Assembly: GCF_029350945.1 (NCBI RefSeq) | Contig: NZ_JARKMS010000001.1 | Span: forward strand, 64,375 to 128,374 | Length of the DNA: 64,000 bases | Origin: Maribacter huludaoensis | GTDB lineage: Bacteria; Bacteroidota; Bacteroidia; Flavobacteriales; Flavobacteriaceae | Reading direction: 5' to 3' | Shown here: piece by piece, positions 1 to 8,222 of the stretch | Numbering within the stretch: the first letter of the stretch is position 1 | How the letters are laid out: each line of letters starts with the position of its first letter | Program-made: the position numbers and the translations under genes | Notes under the pieces: model-generated | Databases searched by the model: none | What the model saw: the letters and a program-made list of their open reading frames with translations, nothing else | What the model was told of the DNA's origin: nothing

Positions 1-670
1 CCGCAACTCCTTTAAATATGTATTTTTCACTTTGAAAAAATCCAAATTTTTTATCGCAGATATGGTTTGTAGGTTTTTTAGGCAGAGACTCTTTAGGATA
101 TTTCATAAAGGCGCCCAAGGTAGCATTACTTAAACGAAGCCCACCAGATACACCTGCCCTATCCTGTGTCAATAATCGAAATCCGTTGGCATTACCTTCA
201 AAATCGATAATATCTTGATATTCCACTTCAGAAAGTAGTTCCTTGAACCTTAATCCGTTTCCAGTTTTAAAATATTCACCAATAGCTTTTTCTCCACTAT
301 GGCCAAAAGGCGGATTTCCAATATCATGTGCCAGAGCTGCGGCGGCTACAATAGCTCCAAAATCATTAAACTGATAGCCATGAACTTCCTTTAAATAGGG
401 ATGTTTTTCAATAATTTTTTTCCCTGCCAACCTACCTAGACTTCTACCGACCACTGATACCTCTAAACTATGGGTCAATCTTGTATGAACAAAATCTGTC
501 TTAGATAATGGAATTACTTGGGTTTTATCCTGTAGACTTCTAAATGCAGAAGAAAAGATAATACGATCATAATCAACATCAAAACCCAACCTTGTTTCGT
601 CTTGTTCATTTCTTAATCTCTTGTTCTTATCGCCTTGTCTTCGTAAAGAAAGTAACTGCTCCCAATTCAT
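1..670 (-). CDS. dgt: Deoxyguanosinetriphosphate triphosphohydrolase (dGTPase), 3' end cut by the window
   Basis: The reading frame starts at the ATG at 670-668 and stays open to base 1, giving 223 visible N-terminal codons. It begins MNWEQLLSLRRQGDKNKRLR. The HD-domain metal motifs are visible: THSLEVSVVGRSLG carries the first His, and ALAHDIGNPPFGHSGE is the HD pair in the form typical of dGTPases. The family cleaves dGTP to deoxyguanosine and triphosphate in the cytoplasm and affects dNTP pools. The gene is divergent from the small secreted-protein gene at 847, with 176 bases between them. The C-terminal half lies outside the window. Confidence 0.93.
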   Translation of the reverse strand, partial: MNWEQLLSLRRQGDKNKRLRNEQDETRLGFDVDYDRIIFSSAFRSLQDKTQVIPLSKTDFVHTRLTHSLEVSVVGRSLGRLAGKKIIEKHPYLKEVHGYQFNDFGAIVAAAALAHDIGNPPFGHSGEKAIGEYFKTGNGLRFKELLSEVEYQDIIDFEGNANGFRLLTQDRAGVSGGLRLSNATLGAFMKYPKESLPKKPTNHICDKKFGFFQSEKYIFKGVA

Positions 671-760
671 GTTCGTTAATTTAAAGTTTGCAAGATACGC
701 CATTTACTCATTTTGATACCGAAAGCATTGGCTGCGATAAACAATTATACACCAGAATCT

Positions 761-812
761 TAACCTTTAAAACATATATTCATAAACCTATGATAACCTT
801 AACTTAACCTTA
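761..812 (+). promoter_or_regulatory. Phased TAACCTTA direct repeats, Pho-box-like operator
   Basis: TAACCTTA occurs at 794-801 and again at 805-812, exactly 11 bases apart. TAACCTTT is at 761-768 and a degenerate AACCTA copy is at 785-790. Direct repeats spaced 11 bases apart are how OmpR/PhoB-type response regulators bind DNA. A -7-like TTTCTTTG at 819-826 follows, so the repeats cover the -33 region, as expected of an activator site. The same pair precedes the phosphate transporter gene at 1401-1419. The PhoB link is inference. Confidence 0.55.
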
Positions 813-846
813 GCTTTCTTTCTTTGCACTAGAATATAAATAACCA

Positions 847-1236
847 ATGAAGAAATTATTTGTTCTATTTGCTCTTGTAATAACTTCCTTGTCATTTGCA
901 CAAGAGACCAGTTCAATTAGAGGTAAAGTTTTAGACGGCGAGTTTTTTAACGAGCCGTTACTAATGGCTTCTGTAAGTATGGACAACGCTGCATATTCTA
1001 CTCAAACCAATTTTAGGGGCAATTTTGAATTTAACGATGTAGCCGTGGGCACCCATAACATGGTAATTCAGTTTGTAGGCTATGAACCTATGCACTTGGA
1101 AATTACGGTAAATGAAGGTGAGCAAACGGAAATTCTGGAAACATTATATGCCAAAAGAATAGCACTACCTTCTACGGCCAAAGTTAGCGCCACCACTGAA
1201 AGCACTTTAAAGTTAGCAGCTAATAAAACAAGCTAA
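847..1236 (+). CDS. Small secreted protein with a carboxypeptidase-like regulatory domain
   Basis: This 129-residue protein has a signal peptide (residues 1-18, ending SLSFAQ). A single beta-sandwich domain of the carboxypeptidase D regulatory-like type follows, from about residue 23 to 100: SIRGKVLDGEFFNEPLLMASVSM, then the characteristic FRGNFEFNDVAVGTHNMVIQFVGYE. In Bacteroidota this domain usually opens a TonB-dependent outer-membrane transporter, but here it stands alone and is followed by a short tail with no plug or barrel. It could be a periplasmic or surface binding module. The upstream phased repeats shared with the phosphate transporter suggest co-regulation, perhaps by phosphate. 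The exact function is unknown. Confidence 0.8.
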   Translation: MKKLFVLFALVITSLSFAQETSSIRGKVLDGEFFNEPLLMASVSMDNAAYSTQTNFRGNFEFNDVAVGTHNMVIQFVGYEPMHLEITVNEGEQTEILETLYAKRIALPSTAKVSATTESTLKLAANKTS

Positions 1237-1400
1237 AATTAGGGCGGCGTCAATTACCATTTACAAACTCTTCTATCAGGTAAATGATTTTGATGTTAAA
1301 ACAAAAATTCTTTTTAGAAAAGAAATTAGTATTTTCATCCACTAAACTTAGTTTCTTTGCAAAGGTAAAAATCTATGTAAAGTATACGATATTAACTTCA

Positions 1401-1419
1401 TAACCTTATTTTAACCTTA
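1401..1419 (+). promoter_or_regulatory. Second phased TAACCTTA pair, upstream of the phosphate transporter
   Basis: TAACCTTA is at 1401-1408 and 1412-1419, again exactly 11 bases apart. It is followed by CATTTTTG at 1437-1444, which matches most of the Bacteroidota -7 element, and by the transporter ATG at 1464. The pair matches the repeats at 794-812 base for base. A PiT phosphate transporter downstream makes a phosphate-responsive regulator the natural candidate, but no regulator gene lies nearby. Confidence 0.55.
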
Positions 1420-1463
1420 ATGATAATTTATAATGTCATTTTTGTTCCTTATTTAAATTTTTG

Positions 1464-3731
1464 ATGGGCGAGAACATATATTTATTCATGATTATTGCGT
1501 TGGCGGTTTTAGCCATAACAGATTTAATTGTTGGTGTTAGTAATGATGCCGTCAATTTTTTAAATTCAGCAATAGGGTCTAAAGCAATTTCCTTTAAAAC
1601 CATAATGCTTGTAGCCAGTGTAGGCATCGCCTTTGGGGCGGTATCATCAAGCGGAATGATGGAAGTAGCGAGAAAAGGAATCTTCAATCCATCTGAGTTT
1701 GTCTTCGCAGAAATCATGATTGTCTTTATGGCCGTTATGATAACGGACATTCTACTACTGGACTTCTTTAACACCTTGGGTATGCCCACGTCAACTACAG
1801 TGTCCATCGTTTTCGAACTGTTAGGTGCCGCCGTAGCCATATCATTGGTGAAAATTTATTCGGGAGACGGCAATTTCACCCATCTTTCAAATTATATAAA
1901 TACAGATAAGGCAACAGAGATTATTATTGGTATACTTTTATCCGTGGTCATAGCCTTTACCATTGGAGCAATTGTACAATTTATTACCAGAATATTACTC
2001 TCCTTCAAGTTCAACGAAAAACCAAAGTGGGTTGGTGCAATTTTTGGTGGTATGGCCATTACGGCAATTATATATTTTATCCTTATCAAAGGGCTCAAGG
2101 GAACCTCAATATTAAGCCCTGAAGCAACCATGTTCATTGGTAATAATCCTGAATTATTTTTATTGGGAAATTTCTTTGTATGGTTTGCACTATCATGGTT
2201 TGCCACAACTTTCATGAAATGGAATATCTATACCATCATTATAATTCTGGGCACCTTTGCCCTGGCCATGGCATTTGCAGGTAATGATTTGGTAAACTTT
2301 ATTGGTGTTCCTTTAGCTGCATATGAATCATTTCAAAGTTGGTCCGCTTCTGGTCAGTTAGCTTCCGACTATAATATGAAAGGATTAGCGGTTGCCGTAC
2401 AAACCCCAACATACCTATTGTTGGCTTCTGGGGTTATCATGGTAGTTACATTATGGTTTTCTTCAAAAGCTAAGAATGTAGTAAAAACAAGTGTTGACCT
2501 ATCTAGACAGGACGAAGGTGACGAACGTTTTGAGCCAAACTATCTATCAAGACAAATAGTGAAATTTTCAATAATTGCATCTAAAAATTTGAACAGTTTA
2601 ATTCCTGTATCATTACAAAAGAAAATTGATACTCAATTTATAAAGCCAACATCATATGCACAAAAGGCAAAGGCTAAAGACCAACCCGCTTTTGATCTTA
2701 TCAGGGCTTCTGTAAACCTAATGGTGGCCAGTGTATTGATCTCTTTGGCTACCTCGTTAAAATTGCCCTTATCTACTACATACGTAACTTTTATGGTAGC
2801 AATGGGTACGTCATTGGCAGATAGAGCTTGGGGTTCTGAAAGTGCCGTATACAGAGTTGCCGGTGTTCTAAATGTTATTGGCGGTTGGTTCTTTACGGCT
2901 ATCGTAGCTTTCGTAGCTGCGGCCATCATAGCCTACATTATTCATTTAGGAGGTATTTATGCCATAAGTATCTTATTGGTATTTGCTTTTGTTCTGATCG
3001 GCAAAAACTATTTGTCTCACACCAAAAAATTAAAAGAAACCAAAGAAGAGGAAATATTAGAGCGTGCAGAAAGTAGCTCTATACAAGGTGTAATTGAAGA
3101 AAGTGCAAAAAACATTGCCAACGTTGTAAAAAGAGCGAATAAAATTTATTCCAACTCAATAAACGGACTAGCAAAACAAGACCTCAGCTCACTTCAAAAA
3201 AACAAGAAGCAAGGCGCCAAATTGGCAAACGAAATTGAGGATCTAAGAAATCATACCTTCTATTTCATTAAAAATCTAGAAGAAGCCCACATTGGTGCCA
3301 GTAATTTCTACATTAATGCCATGGGACACTTAACGGATATTTCACAATCATTGGAATACATTGGTAAAGTAAGCCATAAACATGTGAACAATAACCACAA
3401 GAAATTAAAGTACAACCAAATAAAAGAGCTTAAACAAATAGATATTAAACTAGCCGAGATTTTAGATAATACTTATCACGCTTTTGAAGAGAGATCATTC
3501 GAAAAAATTGGTAACATACTCAACAATAAGCAAGAATTATACGATTTGGTTTCTCAAAAAATTAGCGCACAGGTAGAGCGTACAAGGTCAGAGGAATCTA
3601 GCCCTAAAAACACGACATTATACTTTACTATATTACTTGAAACTAAAGATTTAATGACAGCTACCATGGATTTACTGGAACTGTATTATAAGGAACATGA
3701 TGCAGATGTTAAACCGGCAACATTAGACTAA
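1464..3731 (+). CDS. PiT-family inorganic phosphate transporter with C-terminal PhoU-like domain
   Basis: The protein is 755 residues from the ATG at 1464; a TTG three bases upstream is in frame but less likely. The two inverted Pho4 signature repeats are visible: GVSNDAVNFLNSAIGSKA near residue 25 and GNDLVNFIGVPLAAYE near residue 272. Many membrane segments lie between them, and a last block reaches about residue 520. From there to the end the protein is soluble and helical and resembles a PhoU/DUF47-type regulatory domain. The family imports phosphate with H+ or Na+ at the inner membrane. Fusion of the PhoU-like part to the permease replaces the separate pit accessory gene found elsewhere. 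The upstream phased repeats suggest phosphate control. Confidence 0.9.
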   Translation: MGENIYLFMIIALAVLAITDLIVGVSNDAVNFLNSAIGSKAISFKTIMLVASVGIAFGAVSSSGMMEVARKGIFNPSEFVFAEIMIVFMAVMITDILLLDFFNTLGMPTSTTVSIVFELLGAAVAISLVKIYSGDGNFTHLSNYINTDKATEIIIGILLSVVIAFTIGAIVQFITRILLSFKFNEKPKWVGAIFGGMAITAIIYFILIKGLKGTSILSPEATMFIGNNPELFLLGNFFVWFALSWFATTFMKWNIYTIIIILGTFALAMAFAGNDLVNFIGVPLAAYESFQSWSASGQLASDYNMKGLAVAVQTPTYLLLASGVIMVVTLWFSSKAKNVVKTSVDLSRQDEGDERFEPNYLSRQIVKFSIIASKNLNSLIPVSLQKKIDTQFIKPTSYAQKAKAKDQPAFDLIRASVNLMVASVLISLATSLKLPLSTTYVTFMVAMGTSLADRAWGSESAVYRVAGVLNVIGGWFFTAIVAFVAAAIIAYIIHLGGIYAISILLVFAFVLIGKNYLSHTKKLKETKEEEILERAESSSIQGVIEESAKNIANVVKRANKIYSNSINGLAKQDLSSLQKNKKQGAKLANEIEDLRNHTFYFIKNLEEAHIGASNFYINAMGHLTDISQSLEYIGKVSHKHVNNNHKKLKYNQIKELKQIDIKLAEILDNTYHAFEERSFEKIGNILNNKQELYDLVSQKISAQVERTRSEESSPKNTTLYFTILLETKDLMTATMDLLELYYKEHDADVKPATLD

Positions 3732-3759
3732 AAGAGATACACTTTAAAAAACACGTTTT

Positions 3760-4479
3760 ATGAAATATGTTTTGCTAACGATTTTCTTGCTGCAAGGAGT
3801 ATTAAATTATGCACAAGAAATCACCGGAACTCAATTGCTAGAACGTGCCATTGCCTATCACGACCCAGAAAACAACTGGTCTAGTTTTAAAGGAAAAATG
3901 CTGATTGAAATGGAAAGCCCAAAAAACAGTCCACGTAGTACTGTTATTGAAATGAAGCTTCCAAACAATTATTTTAAAACAACAGTCAAAAAAAACAATT
4001 ACACAATTGAATCTGAATTGGACAATAGTAAATGTACCCTAAAATTAAACGGCAGTACTTCTATATTTCCAAAGATCAAGGATAGCTTGAATATTAGCTG
4101 TGATCGCGCAAAGATGATGAAAAACTATTATACTTTTTTATATGGTCTTCCTATGAAATTAAAAGATAAGGGCACAATAATAGATAATAACGTAATTAAG
4201 AAGACTTTTAAGGGAAAGGAGTATTTAGTATTAAAAGCTACGTATGAAAAAGAAGTAGGTAATGATACTTGGTATTTTTACTTTGACCCTAAAACCTACG
4301 CCATGGAAGTATATCAGTTCTTTCATGATGAAAGTAAAAATGATGGCGAGTACATTCTACTTTCAGAAATGATTATGGTGAACGGTATAAAAATTCCTAA
4401 AGTACGTGCCTGGTATTATAATAAAGGTGATGTTTACTTAGCTACCGATAACTTACGCAAAGCGAATGTAATTGACTAG
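3760..4479 (+). CDS. Secreted DUF6503-like protein
   Basis: This 239-residue protein has a signal peptide ending near residue 19 (LNYAQ). It has the features I associate with the flavobacterial DUF6503 family: an early AIAYHDPENNWSSFKGKM segment, repeated beta-strands, and a C-terminal stretch with KIPKVRAWYYNKGDVYLATDNL. This architecture resembles the LolA/LppX fold that carries lipoproteins or lipids across the periplasm, but that is inference from general similarity. It starts 28 bases after the phosphate transporter, so the two may be co-transcribed. Its 3' end overlaps the convergent nadD gene by four bases. Confidence 0.65.
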   Translation: MKYVLLTIFLLQGVLNYAQEITGTQLLERAIAYHDPENNWSSFKGKMLIEMESPKNSPRSTVIEMKLPNNYFKTTVKKNNYTIESELDNSKCTLKLNGSTSIFPKIKDSLNISCDRAKMMKNYYTFLYGLPMKLKDKGTIIDNNVIKKTFKGKEYLVLKATYEKEVGNDTWYFYFDPKTYAMEVYQFFHDESKNDGEYILLSEMIMVNGIKIPKVRAWYYNKGDVYLATDNLRKANVID

Positions 4480-5060
4480 CGATAAAAATTCATTTCATCC
4501 ATATATTTCCAAACTTCTGGTGGTAATAATGGTTTAATGTTTTTACCGTTCTTATGCTCCTTTCGTATTAACGTGGAAGAGATTTCCATAATAGGAGCAT
4601 TTACCCGATGTATCTTTTCATGGTCTTGAAATTGATGCTCAATAGCGCCTTCTGAAATTCTAGGATACACATAAATGTTATGCAGTTCTAAAATTGCCTC
4701 ATAATTCTTCCATTTATGCAGCCCTTTTAAATTATCCTCACCCATTATCAACGAAAATTCATATCCATTTGGGTGCTTTTCCCCCAAATGAACAAGGGTA
4801 TTTATCGTATAATTCGGCTGGGGTAAGTTAAATTCAATATTACTAGGTTTTAACCTATCGTAGTCTTTTGTGGCTTCATAAACCATCTCAAATCTTTGAT
4901 GGTTGTCTAAAAGCGTTTTCTTGACCTTAAACGGACTTTGTGGGGTAACTACGAACCAAACCTCATCCAAATCAGAAAACTCTACCATATGGTTCGCAAT
5001 GACTAAATGACCTATATGAATAGGGTTAAAGGTACCAAAGTATAATCCTACCTTCTTCAT
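4476..5060 (-). CDS. nadD: Nicotinate-nucleotide adenylyltransferase
   Basis: This 194-residue enzyme transfers AMP from ATP to nicotinate mononucleotide, the penultimate step in NAD synthesis. The nucleotidyltransferase motif GTFNPIHIGH lies at residues 9-18 and the second ATP-binding motif ISSTLIRK is near residue 160. The length is normal for the family. It is the last gene of the yicC-gmk-nadD operon and starts six bases after the gmk stop. It overlaps by four bases the convergent DUF6503-like gene. Confidence 0.95.
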   Translation of the reverse strand: MKKVGLYFGTFNPIHIGHLVIANHMVEFSDLDEVWFVVTPQSPFKVKKTLLDNHQRFEMVYEATKDYDRLKPSNIEFNLPQPNYTINTLVHLGEKHPNGYEFSLIMGEDNLKGLHKWKNYEAILELHNIYVYPRISEGAIEHQFQDHEKIHRVNAPIMEISSTLIRKEHKNGKNIKPLLPPEVWKYMDEMNFYR

Positions 5061-5066
5061 AACATA

Positions 5067-5648
5067 CTAGTCTTTGTCTTCAGAAACAAAATCTGCTACT
5101 AGATCCACCGCTTCTTTTAAAGCCACATCAAGATCATAATTTTTAATAATCTTATCAAATTGAGGTGCCGTCGCCAATTCTACCGATGCCTTTGCAATAC
5201 GCATGTTAATTTTGTCCTCACTTTCTGTACTCCTCTTTTTAAGTCTTATTTTAAGTTCATCAACGCTAGGGGGTTTTACAAAAACCGCCAAGGTCTGTTC
5301 AGGAAATTTCTTTTTAATTCGTAATCCGCCAACAACATCAATATCAAAAATAACGTTCTTGCCTTCTGCCCAAAGTCGCTCAACCTCACTTTTTAACGTA
5401 CCATAAAAGTTATCTCTATACACCTCTTCCCACTCCAGAAAATCATCGTTCTTAATATGATTCTTAAATTCTGAAACCGACATGAAATAATAATGCTCTT
5501 TGTTCTTTTCCTTTCCCCTTCTTGGGCGTGAAGTTGCAGATACCGAAAAAGCCAAATTCAATTCTGGCTGTGCCAATAAATGGCGTACAATGGTTGTTTT
5601 TCCACTTCCTGAGGGCGCAGAAAAAATGATTAGTTTTCCACCTTTCAT
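5067..5648 (-). CDS. gmk: Guanylate kinase
   Basis: The 193-residue protein phosphorylates GMP to GDP with ATP. The P-loop APSGSGKTT lies at residues 11-19. The GMP-binding segment SATSRPRRGKEKNKEHYYF follows, and the lid region around RLKKRSTESEDKINMRI is present. The start codon immediately follows the stop of the yicC-like gene, so the two are translationally close. The pairing of yicC with gmk is widespread in bacteria. Confidence 0.96.
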   Translation of the reverse strand: MKGGKLIIFSAPSGSGKTTIVRHLLAQPELNLAFSVSATSRPRRGKEKNKEHYYFMSVSEFKNHIKNDDFLEWEEVYRDNFYGTLKSEVERLWAEGKNVIFDIDVVGGLRIKKKFPEQTLAVFVKPPSVDELKIRLKKRSTESEDKINMRIAKASVELATAPQFDKIIKNYDLDVALKEAVDLVADFVSEDKD

Positions 5649-6506
5649 CTATAGTACGTTTAACATTTGTTCTTTTATTTTCTCAAGCTCGTCTTTCATC
5701 TGTACCACAAGCTGCTGCATTGGGGCAAAGTTGGCCTTAGACCCGATCGTATTAATTTCACGACCAATTTCTTGAGATATAAAACCTAATTTTTTACCAT
5801 TACTATCGTCTGATTGTAACGTTTTACTGAAGTAATCCAAATGATTTGCCAAGCGAACTTTCTCCTCTGTAATATCATACTTTTCCAAATAGTATATAAG
5901 CTCTTGTTCAAACCTGTTTGCATCAACATCTGCCTTTATATCCTGAACCGCCTTTTCTAAACGCTCACGTATTGTTGCCTGTCTGTCTGGATCAATAGCA
6001 ACTACCTTTTCTAGCAACTTCTCCAAAGAAGCTATTCTCGCTAAAAAATCTTTTTCTAAAACACTGCCCTCTTCAGACCTAAACATATTAATTTCTACCA
6101 AAGCCCCTTTTAACGCCTCTTTAATAGCCTCATATTCAGATTCGTCAATATCATCTTTATCTGTTTTCATGGCATCTGGAAAACGCAATGCCATTTCTAA
6201 CAATCTAAGGTCATCACCATCGGCAATATTTTTCAATTGGCCCATATATTGTTTAACAGCTACTTCATTTACCTGGGTAGAGGTTTCATTACCGGTGAGT
6301 TCAACATACAAGTTAAAATCTACCTTACCTCGCAATAATGAATTAGCTACCAATTTTCTTAATTCCAATTCTTTCTCACGATAACTTGACGGCATACGTG
6401 CATTTAAATCAATACTCTTACTATTAAGCGATTTTATTTCTACCGTAATTTTTTTATTAGGTAATTGAACTACATGCTTTCCGAAGCCGGTCATCGATTG
6501 AATCAT
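5649..6506 (-). CDS. YicC/YloC family endoribonuclease
   Basis: This 285-residue protein starts MIQSMTGFGKHVV, the conserved N-terminus of the YicC family. It ends in the conserved DUF1732 part (GKKLGFISQEIGREINTIGSKAN, then the C-terminal helix MKDELEKIKEQMLNVL). E. coli YicC is an endoribonuclease, and the family is usually coupled to gmk, as it is here. It is the first gene of the yicC-gmk-nadD operon, with no bases between its stop and the gmk start. Confidence 0.93.
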   Translation of the reverse strand: MIQSMTGFGKHVVQLPNKKITVEIKSLNSKSIDLNARMPSSYREKELELRKLVANSLLRGKVDFNLYVELTGNETSTQVNEVAVKQYMGQLKNIADGDDLRLLEMALRFPDAMKTDKDDIDESEYEAIKEALKGALVEINMFRSEEGSVLEKDFLARIASLEKLLEKVVAIDPDRQATIRERLEKAVQDIKADVDANRFEQELIYYLEKYDITEEKVRLANHLDYFSKTLQSDDSNGKKLGFISQEIGREINTIGSKANFAPMQQLVVQMKDELEKIKEQMLNVL

Positions 6507-6582
6507 AAATACTTTTTAAGATTAAGACAAAGGTAAGGTAATTGAAAAATTATACGTTAAACAACTTACCCTACTTAAATAA

Positions 6583-6620
6583 TTAAGGAGCATACAAAAT
6601 TATTCTTGTCTGCCCCTTAA
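6583..6620 (-). terminator. Imperfect hairpin, probable terminator of the DUF1080 operon
   Basis: TTAAGGAGCATACAA (6583-6597) pairs with TTGTCTGCCCCTTAA (6606-6620), 13 of 15 positions, around an eight-base loop. It lies just downstream of the stop of the DUF1080 gene at 6640 on the minus strand. The U-tract is weak. Confidence 0.45.
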
Positions 6621-6639
6621 TCTATAATTGATAATAATA

Positions 6640-7461
6640 TTAAAGTTCCCTTACCCAAATATTTCTAAAACTTACACGACTATCGTCGCCGTGATCTTGT
6701 AACATTAAAGGACCTTTTCCATGAGCGGGGTTTTTAGGCCACCCAATATAAGGCGTAGTACCTTTCAGTTCAACGTGGTCTTGTACCAACACGCCATTAT
6801 GGATTACGGTAATAGTGCCAGATTTTATTTTACCGCCGTCTTTATTGAATACTGGCGCATGATAAACAATATCATAAGTATTCCATTCCCCTGTTGGAAC
6901 AGAAGCCATAGCCAACGGCACGTGTTGCTTGTATATAGAACCTACTTGCCCATTTACATAGGTTGGGTTATCATTTTGATCTAATACTTGAACTTCATAC
7001 AAACCATTTAAAAACACACCACTATTTGCTCTGTTCTGCCCTTCTCTCTGAACGGGTAACGGAGATTTCCATTCTATATGCAATTGCACATCACCAAAAT
7101 TCTGTTTGGTCTGTATGTTTCCGGTCTTATCATTAACCGTCATACTACCATCTTTGTTCACGTGCCATTTAGCAGCCGTACTATCATTTGTACTTATCCA
7201 ATTATTTAAGTCAGTACCGTTAAAAAGCACAATGGCATCACTTGGGGCAGTCCCAGTACTACCAGGCTTTACAACTGGCACTTTAGGCTCGTAAAATTCG
7301 GTTTGCTCGGGCTTGGTAGGCTCTTCGCCCATATATTCCTCATAAACTATAACACTATCTTTAGCCTGCATAGTTTCAACAACATCGGTAGTTACTTTTT
7401 CTTGGCAAGACCCCAAAACCAATATAGCTCCGAACATAATTAATGTAGTATTCTTTATCAT
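6640..7461 (-). CDS. DUF1080 (3-keto-disaccharide hydrolase-type) lipoprotein, copy A
   Basis: The protein is 273 residues from the ATG at 7461; a GTG one codon upstream is possible. The lipobox VLGSC places the lipidated Cys near residue 19, so it is probably membrane-anchored outside the cytoplasm. A Pro/Thr/Glu-rich linker covers about residues 22-75. The DUF1080 (Pfam PF06439) beta-sandwich follows, with AIVLFNGTDLNNWIS, FGDVQLHIEWKSP, NSGVFLNGLYEVQVLDQ and the final VSFRNIWVREL. Members of this family cleave 3-keto-glycosides in Bacteroidota. It is the last gene of the isomerase-DUF1080-DUF1080 operon. The substrate cannot be told from the sequence. Confidence 0.88.
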   Translation of the reverse strand: MIKNTTLIMFGAILVLGSCQEKVTTDVVETMQAKDSVIVYEEYMGEEPTKPEQTEFYEPKVPVVKPGSTGTAPSDAIVLFNGTDLNNWISTNDSTAAKWHVNKDGSMTVNDKTGNIQTKQNFGDVQLHIEWKSPLPVQREGQNRANSGVFLNGLYEVQVLDQNDNPTYVNGQVGSIYKQHVPLAMASVPTGEWNTYDIVYHAPVFNKDGGKIKSGTITVIHNGVLVQDHVELKGTTPYIGWPKNPAHGKGPLMLQDHGDDSRVSFRNIWVREL

Positions 7462-7474
7462 CACCTAATGCAAT

Positions 7475-8215
7475 TTAAAGTTGTTTAATTTTTATATTTC
7501 TGAACCATACCTTATTATCGTGGTCCTGCAATCCTATTTTACCCGTGGTGTAATCCCCAAATCCGTCCCATTCAGCAAATTTTGATGTTGCCACCATGGC
7601 ATTCCATTCTTCATTTGCTAACGGAAAGGATACCGTTTCTATACCATTTAAAATTACACTACCTTTTTGCTCTTTGTGATTGACAGAAATGGTCATAGTA
7701 TTCCACTCACCTATTGGTTTGGTAACATCTTTTGAAGGAGAAACCATATCGTACAATGCACCCGCTTGACGGTTTGTACCTACCATTGCATCTGGATGCT
7801 TATGATTATCCAATATTTGAATTTCAGGTCCGGTTTGATACCCTGTTCCAAATTTTTCATCCTCGCTAATGCCCCAAAAAACACCGCTATTACCTGCTTC
7901 TGATATTTTCCAATCTAACGTTAGAACAAAATTGGTAAATTCTTGCCTTGTAACAAGATCATGATTTTTATGCTCTTCATCTTCAGGTGGCATGTATACC
8001 AAAGCATCACCTTCTATTCTCCAAGCATCGCTAATACCGTCTGTTTTAAACTCTTTCCACTGATCTAACGAAGTACCATTGAACAATATTTGCCAATCAT
8101 CAACAACAATTTCAGCTTCATCGTTCAAAACCGTTTTTGATGTTTGCTTTTTCTCTTGCATACATGCAACAAAAAACAAAAAACACATCGCACTAACGAT
8201 ATACTTTTTCATCAT
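7475..8215 (-). CDS. DUF1080 (3-keto-disaccharide hydrolase-type) lipoprotein, copy B
   Basis: The protein is 246 residues from the ATG at 8215; the next codon is also ATG, and two TTG codons lie upstream. The signal ends FLFFVACMQ, a lipobox. The single DUF1080 domain is recognised by QILFNGTSLDQWKEFK, FVLTLDWKISEAGNSGVFWGI, YQTGPEIQILDN and the closing VWFRNIKIKQL. It lacks the long linker of copy A. It lies 7 bases downstream of the isomerase gene and 13 bases upstream of copy A. Two divergent copies in tandem suggest different glycosides or linkages. Family function is 3-keto-glycoside cleavage; the assignment here is by homology. Confidence 0.88.
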   Translation of the reverse strand: MMKKYIVSAMCFLFFVACMQEKKQTSKTVLNDEAEIVVDDWQILFNGTSLDQWKEFKTDGISDAWRIEGDALVYMPPEDEEHKNHDLVTRQEFTNFVLTLDWKISEAGNSGVFWGISEDEKFGTGYQTGPEIQILDNHKHPDAMVGTNRQAGALYDMVSPSKDVTKPIGEWNTMTISVNHKEQKGSVILNGIETVSFPLANEEWNAMVATSKFAEWDGFGDYTTGKIGLQDHDNKVWFRNIKIKQL

Positions 8216-8222
8216 CAACAAA

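Noticed and set aside
1436..1840. 134-codon minus-strand ORF
   Set aside because: It lies entirely opposite the phosphate transporter gene, with no family similarity.
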